Source: DATLYF01 sp035575095 (GTDB taxonomy: Bacteria > Pseudomonadota > Gammaproteobacteria > Competibacterales > Competibacteraceae). From it: a DNA stretch of 38,656 bases. The stretch lies in contig DATLYF010000066.1 of assembly GCA_035575095.1 (NCBI GenBank), forward strand, positions 1-38,656, in the 5' to 3' direction. Positions 14,514-23,434 of the stretch are shown one piece after another. Position 1 is the first letter of the stretch, and the number at the start of each line of letters is the position of its first letter. The notes beneath the pieces are model-generated. The model worked only from the letters and a program-made list of their open reading frames with translations. It was not told where the DNA came from and did no database searches. A program made the position numbers and the translations under genes.

Positions 14514-15353
14514 TCACCCCTTGGTGCCACGCTGCTTGCAGATGCGGTCGAGGACGATGGCGATGATGACAATGGCCAGCCCCGCCTCGAAGCCCTGGGC
14601 AATGTTCACCGTGTTCAGCGCTCGCACCACCGGCTTGCCCAGACCGTCGGCACCCACCAGGGCGGCGATCACTACCATGGACAGGCTGAGCATGATGCAC
14701 TGGGTCAGTCCCGCCATGATGGTGGGCATGGCGTGGGGCAGCTCCACCTTCCACAGCAGCTGCGCCTTGGTGGCGCCGAAGGACTCACCGGCCTCGATCA
14801 GGCTCTGCGGCACCGAGGAGATACCCAGATAGGTGAGGCGGATCGGTGCCGGGATGGCGAAGATCACTGTGGAGATCAGGCCCGGCACCACCCCCAGCCC
14901 GAACAGGATCAGGGTAGGGATGAGGTAGACGAAGGTGGGGATGGTTTGCATCAGGTCCAGGATCGGCCGCAGCACGGTATACAGCCAGGGCCGGTGGGCG
15001 GCGGCGATGCCAAGCGGCACGCCCACCAGCATGGAGATGGCGGTTGCGAACACCACCAGAGCCAGGGTCTCGAGGGTCTCCTGCCAATAACCGAGGTTGA
15101 TGATCAGCAGGAGCGAGAGGATGATCATGACCGCCAGCTTCCAGGAGCGGTGCAGCCAGTAGCCCAAGGCGGCGATGAGCACCACCACCGCCAGCGGATT
15201 GAACCACTGGAGCAGGGCGATAAGCCCGTTGATGAGAAAGCCCAGGCCGTCGGAGAGCGCGTTGAAGAACCCGGCGGCATGCTGGTTGAGTAGATCAACC
15301 AGGTAGCTGATCCAGCTTCCCAGTGGAAGCTTGTATTCGGTAAGCCAATCCAT
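14514..15353 (-). CDS. choW: Choline ABC transporter, permease ChoW
   Basis: This 279-residue protein is the membrane subunit of the choline importer. It has about six or seven hydrophobic helices and the conserved cytoplasmic EAA loop in the second half (EAGESFGATKAQLLWKVELP), which docks on ChoV. The N-terminal soluble part is short, as in ChoW and unlike longer ProW. GADGLGKPV and an RALNTVNIAQGFEAGL segment close to the C-terminus are typical of ProW/ChoW permeases. It starts at the ATG at 15351-15353, 96 nt after the choX stop, and sits between choX and choV. Confidence 0.9.
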   Translation of the reverse strand: MDWLTEYKLPLGSWISYLVDLLNQHAAGFFNALSDGLGFLINGLIALLQWFNPLAVVVLIAALGYWLHRSWKLAVMIILSLLLIINLGYWQETLETLALVVFATAISMLVGVPLGIAAAHRPWLYTVLRPILDLMQTIPTFVYLIPTLILFGLGVVPGLISTVIFAIPAPIRLTYLGISSVPQSLIEAGESFGATKAQLLWKVELPHAMPTIMAGLTQCIMLSLSMVVIAALVGADGLGKPVVRALNTVNIAQGFEAGLAIVIIAIVLDRICKQRGTKG

Positions 15354-15449
15354 CCTCTCGACCCTGAAAACTCAACTGCGGTCTGTTCAGCGCCCGCTGC
15401 GGTCCCGGACAGGACAGGACGGGCACGCGCTGTCGTCTGTGGCGTTGCG

Positions 15450-16403
15450 TTATTTGATGCCCAGCTTGGTCTTGACCGCTGGCAGCGCTTCCTTGCCGTC
15501 CAGGGTGGTCACGCCCGCCAGCCAGGTTTCCAGCGTCGCTGGATTCTTTTTCAGCCACTCCTTGGCGGCGACCTCGGGCTTCTTCTGCTCATCCAGGATG
15601 GCGCCCATGATCTCGTTCTCCATCTTCAGAGTGAATACCAGGTTGTTCAGGAACTTGCCGACGTTCGGGCACTCCTGGGTATAGCCCTTGCGCACGTTGG
15701 TGTAGACCGTGGCGCCGCCGTAGTTGGGGCCGAACCAGTCGTCACCGCCGGTGAGATAGGTCATCTTGAAGTTGGTATTCATGGGATGCGGCTCCCAGCC
15801 CAGGAACACGATCCAGTCCTGGCGTTTGGTGGCACGGGCCACCTGCGAGAGCATGCCGGCTTCGCTCGATTCCACCAGATTGAAGCCCTTCAGGCCGAAG
15901 GCGTTCTCGTTGATCATCTTCTGGATCAGGCGATTGCCGTCGTTGCCCGGCTCGATGCCGTAGATCTTCTTGCCGAGTTTGTTGGCGAACTGGGCGATGT
16001 CCTTGAAGTCTTTCAGCCCTCCTGCGGCGACGTAGTCGGGCACCGCCAGGGTGTACTTGGCGCCTTCCAGGTTGGCGCGCAGCACCTCCACCGAGCCGTC
16101 CTCCTTATAGGGCTTGATGTCGGCCTCCATGGTCGGCATCCAGTTGCCGAGGAATACATCGATGTCCTTGTTCTTCAGGCTGGTATAGGTCACCGGCACG
16201 GACAGCACTTGGGTGACTGGCTTGTAGCCCAGCCCCTCCAGCACCACCGAAGCGGTCGCCGTGGTAGCCGTGATGTCGGTCCAGCCGACATCGGAGAACC
16301 GTACCGTTTTGCATTGGGCCGGATCGGCAGCCAGGGCCGGGGCGGTCAGGGCGCAGCCAACCACGCCCGCGAGTACGGTGTAACGCCAGGACAGCTTGCT
16401 CAT
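15450..16403 (-). CDS. choX: Choline-binding periplasmic protein ChoX
   Basis: This 317-residue protein has a signal peptide (basic start, hydrophobic 9-25, cut near ALAA/D) and is the periplasmic ligand-binding subunit of the choline importer. Residues that build the choline-binding aromatic box in Sinorhizobium ChoX, as I recall them (Trp43, Trp90, Tyr119, Trp205, with Asp45 and Asn156), all appear here two positions earlier: Trp41, Trp88, Tyr117, Trp203, Asp43 and Asn154. This supports choline rather than proline or only betaine as the substrate. It is the first gene of choXWV, transcribed away from betIBA from the shared control region at 16463-16541. Confidence 0.92.
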   Translation of the reverse strand: MSKLSWRYTVLAGVVGCALTAPALAADPAQCKTVRFSDVGWTDITATTATASVVLEGLGYKPVTQVLSVPVTYTSLKNKDIDVFLGNWMPTMEADIKPYKEDGSVEVLRANLEGAKYTLAVPDYVAAGGLKDFKDIAQFANKLGKKIYGIEPGNDGNRLIQKMINENAFGLKGFNLVESSEAGMLSQVARATKRQDWIVFLGWEPHPMNTNFKMTYLTGGDDWFGPNYGGATVYTNVRKGYTQECPNVGKFLNNLVFTLKMENEIMGAILDEQKKPEVAAKEWLKKNPATLETWLAGVTTLDGKEALPAVKTKLGIK

Positions 16404-16462
16404 GGTGCTCTTCCTCTTCTCGTGATGCCTTTGGTGCAGGGTTGGTGGTTAAAACTGAACAA

Positions 16463-16491
16463 ACTATAGCTGTTTTTGATTGGACGTCCAA
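16463..16491 (-). promoter_or_regulatory. choXWV promoter
   Basis: On the minus strand, TTGGAC (16486-16491) and TATAGT (16463-16468) are separated by 17 bp, a good sigma-70 promoter. The -35 box lies inside the BetI-type palindrome at 16479-16492, so a bound repressor would block RNA polymerase. Confidence 0.75.
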
Positions 16492-16492
16492 T
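16479..16492. promoter_or_regulatory. BetI-type operator 1
   Basis: ATTGGACGTCCAAT is a perfect 14-bp palindrome set in GTTTTTG...AAAAAACT, almost the same as the second copy 34 bp to the right. It resembles known gammaproteobacterial bet operators and lies over the choXWV -35 box. Confidence 0.8.
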
Positions 16493-16512
16493 AAAAAACT
16501 AACGGGTTTTTG

Positions 16513-16526
16513 ATTGAACGTCCAAT
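16513..16526. promoter_or_regulatory. BetI-type operator 2
   Basis: ATTGAACGTCCAAT differs from operator 1 at one base, and its flanks (GTTTTTG on the left, AAAAAATG on the right) are nearly the same. It lies over the -35 box of the betIBA promoter. Confidence 0.8.
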
Positions 16527-16541
16527 AAAAAATGCTATGAT
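16514..16541 (+). promoter_or_regulatory. betIBA promoter
   Basis: TTGAAC (16514-16519) and TATGAT (16536-16541), separated by 16 bp, make a convincing sigma-70 promoter 80 bp before the betI start. The -35 box is within operator 2, as expected for BetI autorepression. Confidence 0.75.
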
Positions 16542-16580
16542 GAGCACACGACCGCAACTCACCCGATAAAGCCTGCATTG

Positions 16581-16596
16581 TTGGCGCTGACGCCAA
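16581..16596 (+). other. Hairpin in the betI 5' untranslated region
   Basis: TTGGCG and CGCCAA form a perfect 6-bp stem with a CTGA loop in the leader, 24 nt before the betI ATG. There is no U-tract, so it is not a terminator; it could affect RNA stability or serve as another binding site. Confidence 0.4.
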
Positions 16597-16620
16597 GAAT
16601 AGTAGGGGGACCGATAAGCA

Positions 16621-17217
16621 ATGCCTAAAGTCGGCATAGAACCTATCCGCCGTCAGCAGCTGATCGAAGCGACCATCAGCGCCATCAGCGAGCACGGCTT
16701 CGCCGATACCACCATCTCCCGAATCAGCCGGGCGGCGGGGGTATCGGCCGGGATCATCCATCACTACTTCGGCGGCAAGAACGAGCTGCTGGAAGCCGCG
16801 ATGCGCTCGCTGTTGCAGGATCTGCACGCCGAGGTCAGCCGGCGCCTGGAAGGTGTCAGCGATCCCCGTGAGCGCCTGTACGCCATCATCGATGGCAACT
16901 TCACCGAAGCGCAGTTCGCGCCCCAGGCCATCACCGCCTGGATGGCCCTGTGGAATCAGGCCCGCTATGCCCCGGCGCTGGCCCGCTTGCAGCGTATCTA
17001 TGCCCGGCGGCTGCGCTCCAATCTGCTGCATGCGCTGCGCCAGTTGCTATCTCCCGGCGAGGCCGAGCGCGCGGCGTTCGCGCTGGCGGTGATGATCGAC
17101 GGCCTGTCGCTGCAATCGGCCCTGCGTCCTGATGGTGTGCCGCCGCAGGAGGCGCGGGCGTTGGTACGCGATTACTTGGATCGGCTGCTGGAGCAGCCCC
17201 AACTTGCTGCTGTATGA
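16621..17217 (+). CDS. betI: Choline-responsive TetR-family repressor BetI
   Basis: This 198-residue protein has the TetR helix-turn-helix at about 11-55: RRQQLIEATISAISEHGF, then TTISRISRAAGVSAGIIHHYF, matching the BetI pattern, where the recognition helix is followed by IIHHYFGGKNELL. The C-terminal domain binds choline in characterised BetI proteins, which relieves repression. It heads betIBA and would repress both betIBA and the divergent choXWV through the two operators just upstream. An AGGGGG tract lies near the ATG at 16621. The stop overlaps an ATGA at 17214-17217, just before betB. Confidence 0.93.
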   Translation: MPKVGIEPIRRQQLIEATISAISEHGFADTTISRISRAAGVSAGIIHHYFGGKNELLEAAMRSLLQDLHAEVSRRLEGVSDPRERLYAIIDGNFTEAQFAPQAITAWMALWNQARYAPALARLQRIYARRLRSNLLHALRQLLSPGEAERAAFALAVMIDGLSLQSALRPDGVPPQEARALVRDYLDRLLEQPQLAAV

Positions 17218-17231
17218 GGAAGCGCTTGAAC

Positions 17232-18692
<1,461 letters not shown>

Positions 18693-18708
18693 GCCGGAGT
18701 GATGCAAG

Positions 18709-20391
18709 ATGACCGACACGACCGAATTCGACTACATCATCGTCGGTGCCGGTTCGGCCGGCTGTGTGCTGGCCGCGCGCCTGAGCGAGGATGGCGATGT
18801 CAGCGTATTGCTGCTTGAGGCCGGCGGCCCCGACCATCGCTGGGACTGGCGCATCCAGATGCCAGCGGCACTGGCCTACCCGCTCATGGGTCGGACCTAC
18901 AACTGGGCCTATGAGACCGAACCCGAGCCGTATATGAACAACCGCCGCATGACTTGCGGCCGCGGCAAGGGTTTGGGCGGCTCGTCGACCATCAACGGCA
19001 TGGTCTACATCCGCGGCAACGCCCTCGACTACGACCACTGGGCCAAAGTGCCGGGGCTGGAGCACTGGTCCTATCACCACTGCCTGCCGTACTTCCGCAA
19101 GGCCGAGACCCGCGATATCGGGCCTAATGAGTACCATGGCGGCGACGGTCCGCTCTACGTGACTACGCCCAAGCCTGGCAACAACCCGCTCTATCGCGCC
19201 TTCATCGAGGCGGGCGTGCAGGCCGGCTATCCGCGCACCGACGACCTCAACGGCTATCAGCAGGAAGGTTTCGGGCCGATGGACCGCACCACCACGGCCT
19301 TCGGTCGCCGCTGCAGTACCGCCCGCGCCTATCTCGATCCAGCCAGGAGTCGGCCCAATCTCACCGTTCTCACCCGCGCCCTCACCGACCGGGTGTTGTT
19401 CCAGGGCAAACGCGCCGTGGGCGTGGCTTACCTCCAGCAAGGGCGGCTGGTGCAGGCGCGGGCGCGACGCGAGGTCATCCTCTGCGGTGGGGCGATCAAC
19501 TCGCCGCAGGTCCTGCTGCGCTCCGGCGTGGGCAACGCCGATGAGCTGCGCACCTTCGGCATCGACGTGGTCGAGCACCTGCCCGGGGTGGGGCAGAACC
19601 TGCAGGACCATCTGGAGATGTACATCCAGTACGAATGCAAGCAGCCCGTTACCCTGTATCCGGCGCTGAAGTGGTGGAATCAGCCCTGGATCGGCGCGCA
19701 GTGGCTGTTCTTCGGCAAGGGCATCGGCGCCAGTAACCAGTTCGAGGCCGGCGCCTTTATCCGCACCGGCGATGAGGTGGAATGGCCCAATCTGCAGTAT
19801 CACTTCGTGCCGGTGGCGATGAACTACGACGGCCGCAATCCGGTACAGTGCCACGGCTTCCAGGCCCATGTCGGCTCGATGCGCTCGCCCAGCACCGGCT
19901 GGGTCAAGCTGAGAAGCCGCGATCCTCAGGATCCGCCGCGCATCCTCTTCAACTACATGGCCAGCGACATCGACTGGCAGGAATTCCGCGCGGCGGTGCG
20001 CATCACGCGCGAGGTGATCGCCCAGAAGGCGATGGATGAGTTTCGCGGCCGCGAACTCCAGCCGGGGCCGTCGGTACAGAGCGACGCCGAGATCGATGCC
20101 TTCGTCCGGGAACACGCCGAGACCGCCTACCATCCCTCCTGCAGCTGCAAGATGGGCGCAGAGAACGACCCGCTGGCGGTGGTGGACGGCTACGGCCGGG
20201 TCTATGGCATCGAGGGGCTGCGGGTGATCGATGCCTCCATAATGCCGCGGGTGGTGACCGGCAACCTCAACGCCCCTACCATCATGATCGCCGAGAAGCT
20301 GGCCGATGCCATCCGCGGTCGCCGGCCGCTTGCACCCTCAAGCGCTCCCTACTACGTGGCGCACGGCGCCCCGGCCCGGCGCGCCGCCTGA
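18709..20391 (+). CDS. betA: Choline dehydrogenase BetA (GMC oxidoreductase)
   Basis: This 560-residue membrane-associated flavoprotein oxidises choline to betaine aldehyde and can also carry out the next step, with electrons passing to the respiratory chain. The N-terminal FAD dinucleotide motif is VGAGSAGCVLAARL, with LLLEAGGPDH ending the Rossmann unit. GMC signature 1 is GRGKGLGGSSTINGMVYIRG and signature 2 is GGAINSPQVLLRSGVG. The catalytic His475 is in AYHPSCSCKMG. The second cysteine-containing version of this motif (SCSC) differs slightly from the E. coli form, YHPVGTCKMG, but keeps the histidine. It is last of betIBA, followed 20 bp later by a strong hairpin. Confidence 0.94.
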   Translation: MTDTTEFDYIIVGAGSAGCVLAARLSEDGDVSVLLLEAGGPDHRWDWRIQMPAALAYPLMGRTYNWAYETEPEPYMNNRRMTCGRGKGLGGSSTINGMVYIRGNALDYDHWAKVPGLEHWSYHHCLPYFRKAETRDIGPNEYHGGDGPLYVTTPKPGNNPLYRAFIEAGVQAGYPRTDDLNGYQQEGFGPMDRTTTAFGRRCSTARAYLDPARSRPNLTVLTRALTDRVLFQGKRAVGVAYLQQGRLVQARARREVILCGGAINSPQVLLRSGVGNADELRTFGIDVVEHLPGVGQNLQDHLEMYIQYECKQPVTLYPALKWWNQPWIGAQWLFFGKGIGASNQFEAGAFIRTGDEVEWPNLQYHFVPVAMNYDGRNPVQCHGFQAHVGSMRSPSTGWVKLRSRDPQDPPRILFNYMASDIDWQEFRAAVRITREVIAQKAMDEFRGRELQPGPSVQSDAEIDAFVREHAETAYHPSCSCKMGAENDPLAVVDGYGRVYGIEGLRVIDASIMPRVVTGNLNAPTIMIAEKLADAIRGRRPLAPSSAPYYVAHGAPARRAA

Positions 20392-20411
20392 GACCGAAGG
20401 CCGAAAACGGA

Positions 20412-20432
20412 GCCGGCCCGCGCGGGGCCGGC
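20412..20432 (+). terminator. Hairpin after betIBA, probable terminator
   Basis: GCCGGCCC (20412-20419) pairs with GGGCCGGC (20425-20432), 8 bp of pure GC with a 5-nt loop. The following GTGGTTCT is only slightly T-rich. It probably reduces transcription into the methyltransferase gene. Confidence 0.5.
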
Positions 20433-20539
20433 GTGGTTCTAACCACTGGTGCAATATGGCATCCTTAGTTTTGCCAGGTTTTCTGTTACGATTACCGGCT
20501 TTCCGGCCCGCCTCAGAAACTTGAAGAAGGAGAGCCATT

Positions 20540-21214
20540 TTGGACATCGACGCCATACGGAAATCCTATCGGCGCTATGCCCGCAGCTACGATTTCTATT
20601 TCGGCGCAGTCTTCCAGCCCGGCCGCCGGGCGGTGATCGAGAAGCTGAACTGCCAGTCCGGAGACCGCATCCTGGAGGTGGGAGTGGGGACCGGCTTGTC
20701 CCTGCCCCTCTATCCCGGCGACGTATACGTCACCGGTATCGACCTCTCCAGTCATATGCTGGAGCGCGCCCGTGCCCGCAAGGACCGCGACGGCCTCGAC
20801 AACGTCGATCTCTACGAGATGGATGCCGAGGACATGCGTTTCGAGGACGACAGCTTCGACAAGGTGGTCGCCATGTACGTGGCCTCGGTGGTGCCCCATC
20901 CCGAGCGGCTGGTGGCGGAGATGCACCGGGTTTGCAAGCCGGGCGGTGAGCTGTTCATCGTCAACCACTTCCACAGTACCTATCCGCTGGTGGCGGCCTT
21001 CGAGAAGCTGCTGTCCCCGCTCTCCAAGCTCATGGGCTTCCGTCCCGATCTCAGGCTGGACGCCTTCGTGCGTGACACCGGCCTCGACCTGGTCGACGTG
21101 CAGCCGGTCAACCTGCTGGGCTACTGGACTCTGCTGCGGGCGCGCAACAACAAGCCGACCTGCCGTGAGGAGGCGCTGCCGTTGGTGGACGTTCCCGCCG
21201 CCGTCTCGCGCTGA
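20540..21214 (+). CDS. Probable phosphatidylethanolamine N-methyltransferase (Rhodobacter type)
   Basis: This 224-residue class I SAM-dependent methyltransferase has motif I ILEVGVGTGLSLPLY at 44-58, acidic GIDLSSHML after it, and a CKPGGELFIVNH strand later. Its N-terminus, YRRYARSYDFYFGAVFQPGRR at about 10-30, closely resembles the Rhodobacter/Sinorhizobium Pmt family, which methylates phosphatidylethanolamine three times to phosphatidylcholine. The start is a TTG at 20540-20542; AGGAG lies 6 nt before and no in-frame ATG is near. Position 148 bp after betA, on the same strand, fits a link to choline metabolism, but the hairpin between suggests partly separate transcription. The alternative is another small-molecule or quinone methyltransferase; no membrane segment is seen, as expected for this soluble type. 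Confidence 0.75.
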   Translation: MDIDAIRKSYRRYARSYDFYFGAVFQPGRRAVIEKLNCQSGDRILEVGVGTGLSLPLYPGDVYVTGIDLSSHMLERARARKDRDGLDNVDLYEMDAEDMRFEDDSFDKVVAMYVASVVPHPERLVAEMHRVCKPGGELFIVNHFHSTYPLVAAFEKLLSPLSKLMGFRPDLRLDAFVRDTGLDLVDVQPVNLLGYWTLLRARNNKPTCREEALPLVDVPAAVSR

Positions 21215-21222
21215 AGACCACC

Positions 21223-21828
21223 ATGAATGGCGCCATCGACGAGCTGCATCGCTACTGGTTCGGCGAGCTGCCCGGGGACGGTCGCTACGACGCCGCGCGC
21301 ATGCACCTGTGGTTCGAGGCCGGCCAGCGTTATGACGAGGAGATCGGCGCCCGCTTCGGCGCGCTGCACCGCCAGGCGGCAGCGGGGGAACTCGAGCACT
21401 GGAAAGCGACGCCGCGCGGCTGGCTGGCCCTGGTGCTGCTGCTCGATCAGATCTCCCGCCACATTTATCGGCGCACACCTCGGGCCTTCGCCCAGGACCC
21501 CCAGGCCCAGGCGCTGGTGCTGGAGGGGCTGGAGCAGGGTGTGGATCGGCGGCTTCAGCCCATCGAGCGCACCTTTTTCTACCTGCCGCTGGAGCATGCC
21601 GAGGACCTGGCGTTACAGCGACGCAGCGTGGCGTGCTTCCAAGAGCTGTTGGCGGAGCTGCCGGCCGAGCTACGCCCGGACTACCAGGGTTTTCTCGACT
21701 ACGCCATCCGTCATCTGCGGGTGATCGAGCGCTTCGGTCGCTTCCCCGATCTCAACCCGATCCTCGGTCGCGATTCTACCGCCGAGGAGCTCAAATTCCT
21801 CGAGCAGCCCGGCTCCTCCTTCCTCTGA
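21223..21828 (+). CDS. DUF924 family protein
   Basis: This 201-residue protein has the DUF924 pattern: a start of IDELHRYWFGE, then RMHLWFEAGQRYDEEIGARF, the conserved WLALVLLLDQISRHIYR at about 66-82, RTFFYLPLEHAEDLALQ, and a C-terminal FLDYAIRHLRVIERFGRFPDLNPILGR. It is all helical and was compared in structure to TPR-like folds; no enzymatic activity is established for the family. It begins 8 nt after the methyltransferase stop, so the two are probably co-transcribed. I see no catalytic residues to name. Confidence 0.85.
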   Translation: MNGAIDELHRYWFGELPGDGRYDAARMHLWFEAGQRYDEEIGARFGALHRQAAAGELEHWKATPRGWLALVLLLDQISRHIYRRTPRAFAQDPQAQALVLEGLEQGVDRRLQPIERTFFYLPLEHAEDLALQRRSVACFQELLAELPAELRPDYQGFLDYAIRHLRVIERFGRFPDLNPILGRDSTAEELKFLEQPGSSFL

Positions 21829-21909
21829 GCGAGATCCCGCCCGCGCCATACCGCTGTCATATTGCCGAGGCACACTGCGCCCCGTTCCGCATCCACCAGA
21901 GGAGAGACC

Positions 21910-22095
21910 ATGGAACGGGAAGCGCAGGAGATCGTCCGCCACCTGGAGCGTACCCTGGCCCGGGAGCTCAACCGGGATGACCTGGAGCTATTCGTCTACC
22001 GCCACTGCCCGCAGTGGAGCGAGCGCCTGGAAACCCTATGGCAAACCTACCGCCGGCGTCGCGGCAAACTGGCTGCCATTGCCCTGCAGGCGTGA
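21910..22095 (+). CDS. Small protein of unknown function (61 residues)
   Basis: I do not recognise this protein. It is charged and probably all helical: MEREAQEIVRHLERTLAREL, then NRDDLELFVYRHCPQWSERL, then a basic RRRRGK tail. There is one cysteine and no signal peptide or membrane segment. GGAGAG lies 6 nt before the ATG at 21910, which supports a real gene; the longer frame from 21862 has no such site. It follows the DUF924 gene by about 80 bp and is convergent with ackA, whose stop lies 17 nt away. The composition suggests a protein- or nucleic acid-binding helix bundle, which is a guess. Confidence 0.65.
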   Translation: MEREAQEIVRHLERTLARELNRDDLELFVYRHCPQWSERLETLWQTYRRRRGKLAAIALQA

Positions 22096-22112
22096 TCGAC
22101 GGCGCGATGTCT

Positions 22113-23297
22113 TCAACCCTCGCCCAGCAGGCGCCAGGTATGTCGCGCGATCATCAGCTCCTCGTCGGTTGGGATGGCCCATACCGACACCCGGCTTGTC
22201 GTGGCGCTGATTCGCGGGCCGCCGTGAGCATTGGCCTGGGCATCGATTTCGACGCCGAGCCAGGCCGCATCGGCGCAAACCCGTTCGCGGATCACAGCCG
22301 AATTCTCGCCGATGCCGGCGGTGAAGACGATAGCGTCCAGCCCGCTGAGGGCAGCAGCGAGCGAGCCGAGCTCGCGGCGAATGCGGTAGACATAGAGGTC
22401 GATAGCCAGTCTAGCCCGCGGTGCCGCGCTGGCCAGCAGCGTGCGCATATCGCTGGAGAGGCCGGAGACGCCGAGCAACCCCGACTGGTGATAGAGCAGC
22501 CGCTCGATGGCGCGCGTATCCATGCCGTGCTCGTCCATGAGGTAGAGGATCACGCCGGGATCGAGGGCGCCCGAGCGCGTGCCCATCGGCAGCCCCTCGA
22601 GCGCGGTAAAGCCCATCGTGCTGGCCACACTCTGGCCGCCTTCGAGCGCGCACATGCTGGCACCGTTGCCGAGGTGCAGGACGACGGTCTTGCCGGCGGC
22701 GGCGCGCGCATCGAGTCGCGGCAGCACCGAGGCGATGTACTCGTAGGACAGCCCGTGGAAACCGTAGCGGCGCACCCCGGCCTCGGTCAGCTCCAGCGGC
22801 AGCGCGAACATCTGGGCGAGCGGCGGGTTGCTGCGGTGGAACGCGGTATCGAAGCACGCCACCTGCGGCAACTGTGGGGCGCGCTCGAGCAGCAGGCGGA
22901 TCGGCGTCAGGTTGTGGGGCTGGTGCAGCGGCGCCAGCGGAGAGAGTTTTTCGAGGTCGGCGAGCACCGTGCGGTCGAGCCGCACCGGCTGCGTGTAGGC
23001 GAGGCCGCCGTGCACGACGCGGTGGCCGACGCCGACCAGGCGCCGATCACGCAGCTCGGCGCGCAGGAATCCGGCCAGATGGTCGAGCGCGCCGTCGTGG
23101 CCGAGTTGCGTCCCTGTTCCCCAGGACTGCTCGCTCAGAGTCCGGCCGGCGTCGTCCCGAGCGATGAAGCGCGGCGCGGTGTAGAGCCCCTCGATCTGGC
23201 CGCGGACGTCGAGCGCAAGCTCGGTTCCGGTGGCGACGAACAGCGAGAACTTGATGCTAGAGGAGCCGGCGTTGAGGACCAGGATGGCGTCGTTCAT
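22113..23297 (-). CDS. ackA: Acetate kinase
   Basis: This 394-residue enzyme of the ASKHA superfamily interconverts acetate and ATP with acetyl phosphate and ADP. The N-terminal motif is LVLNAGSSSIKFSLF, followed by GHRVVHGG, the catalytic-region FDTAFH, and the ATP-binding HLGNGASM and FTAGIGENS. Length agrees with AckA (about 400). GGAGGAG lies before the ATG at 23295-23297. No phosphotransacetylase gene is adjacent. It follows phoU on the same strand, with a hairpin in the 137-bp gap, which is unusual and could link acetyl phosphate with PhoR/PhoB signalling; propionate kinase activity cannot be excluded. Confidence 0.9.
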   Translation of the reverse strand: MNDAILVLNAGSSSIKFSLFVATGTELALDVRGQIEGLYTAPRFIARDDAGRTLSEQSWGTGTQLGHDGALDHLAGFLRAELRDRRLVGVGHRVVHGGLAYTQPVRLDRTVLADLEKLSPLAPLHQPHNLTPIRLLLERAPQLPQVACFDTAFHRSNPPLAQMFALPLELTEAGVRRYGFHGLSYEYIASVLPRLDARAAAGKTVVLHLGNGASMCALEGGQSVASTMGFTALEGLPMGTRSGALDPGVILYLMDEHGMDTRAIERLLYHQSGLLGVSGLSSDMRTLLASAAPRARLAIDLYVYRIRRELGSLAAALSGLDAIVFTAGIGENSAVIRERVCADAAWLGVEIDAQANAHGGPRISATTSRVSVWAIPTDEELMIARHTWRLLGEG

Positions 23298-23391
23298 GGC
23301 GAAAATCTCCTCCAGTGCGCCACGTCCGCGCACTTGCCGGCTCGTGGAGACGGCAGAGCAGTCAATTTCTGGAGCGATTCGGCTTGGGGCG

Positions 23392-23415
23392 CACCCTCCC
23401 GTTGCCGGGAGGGTG
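23392..23415 (-). terminator. Strong hairpin after phoU, terminator or processing site
   Basis: CACCCTCCCG (23392-23401) and CGGGAGGGTG (23406-23415) form a perfect 10-bp stem with a TTGC loop, 19 nt past the phoU stop. No U-tract follows on either strand, so it may protect the upstream mRNA or attenuate rather than fully terminate before ackA. Confidence 0.45.
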
Positions 23416-23434
23416 GGCCGAGGGGAGCTTGCAG

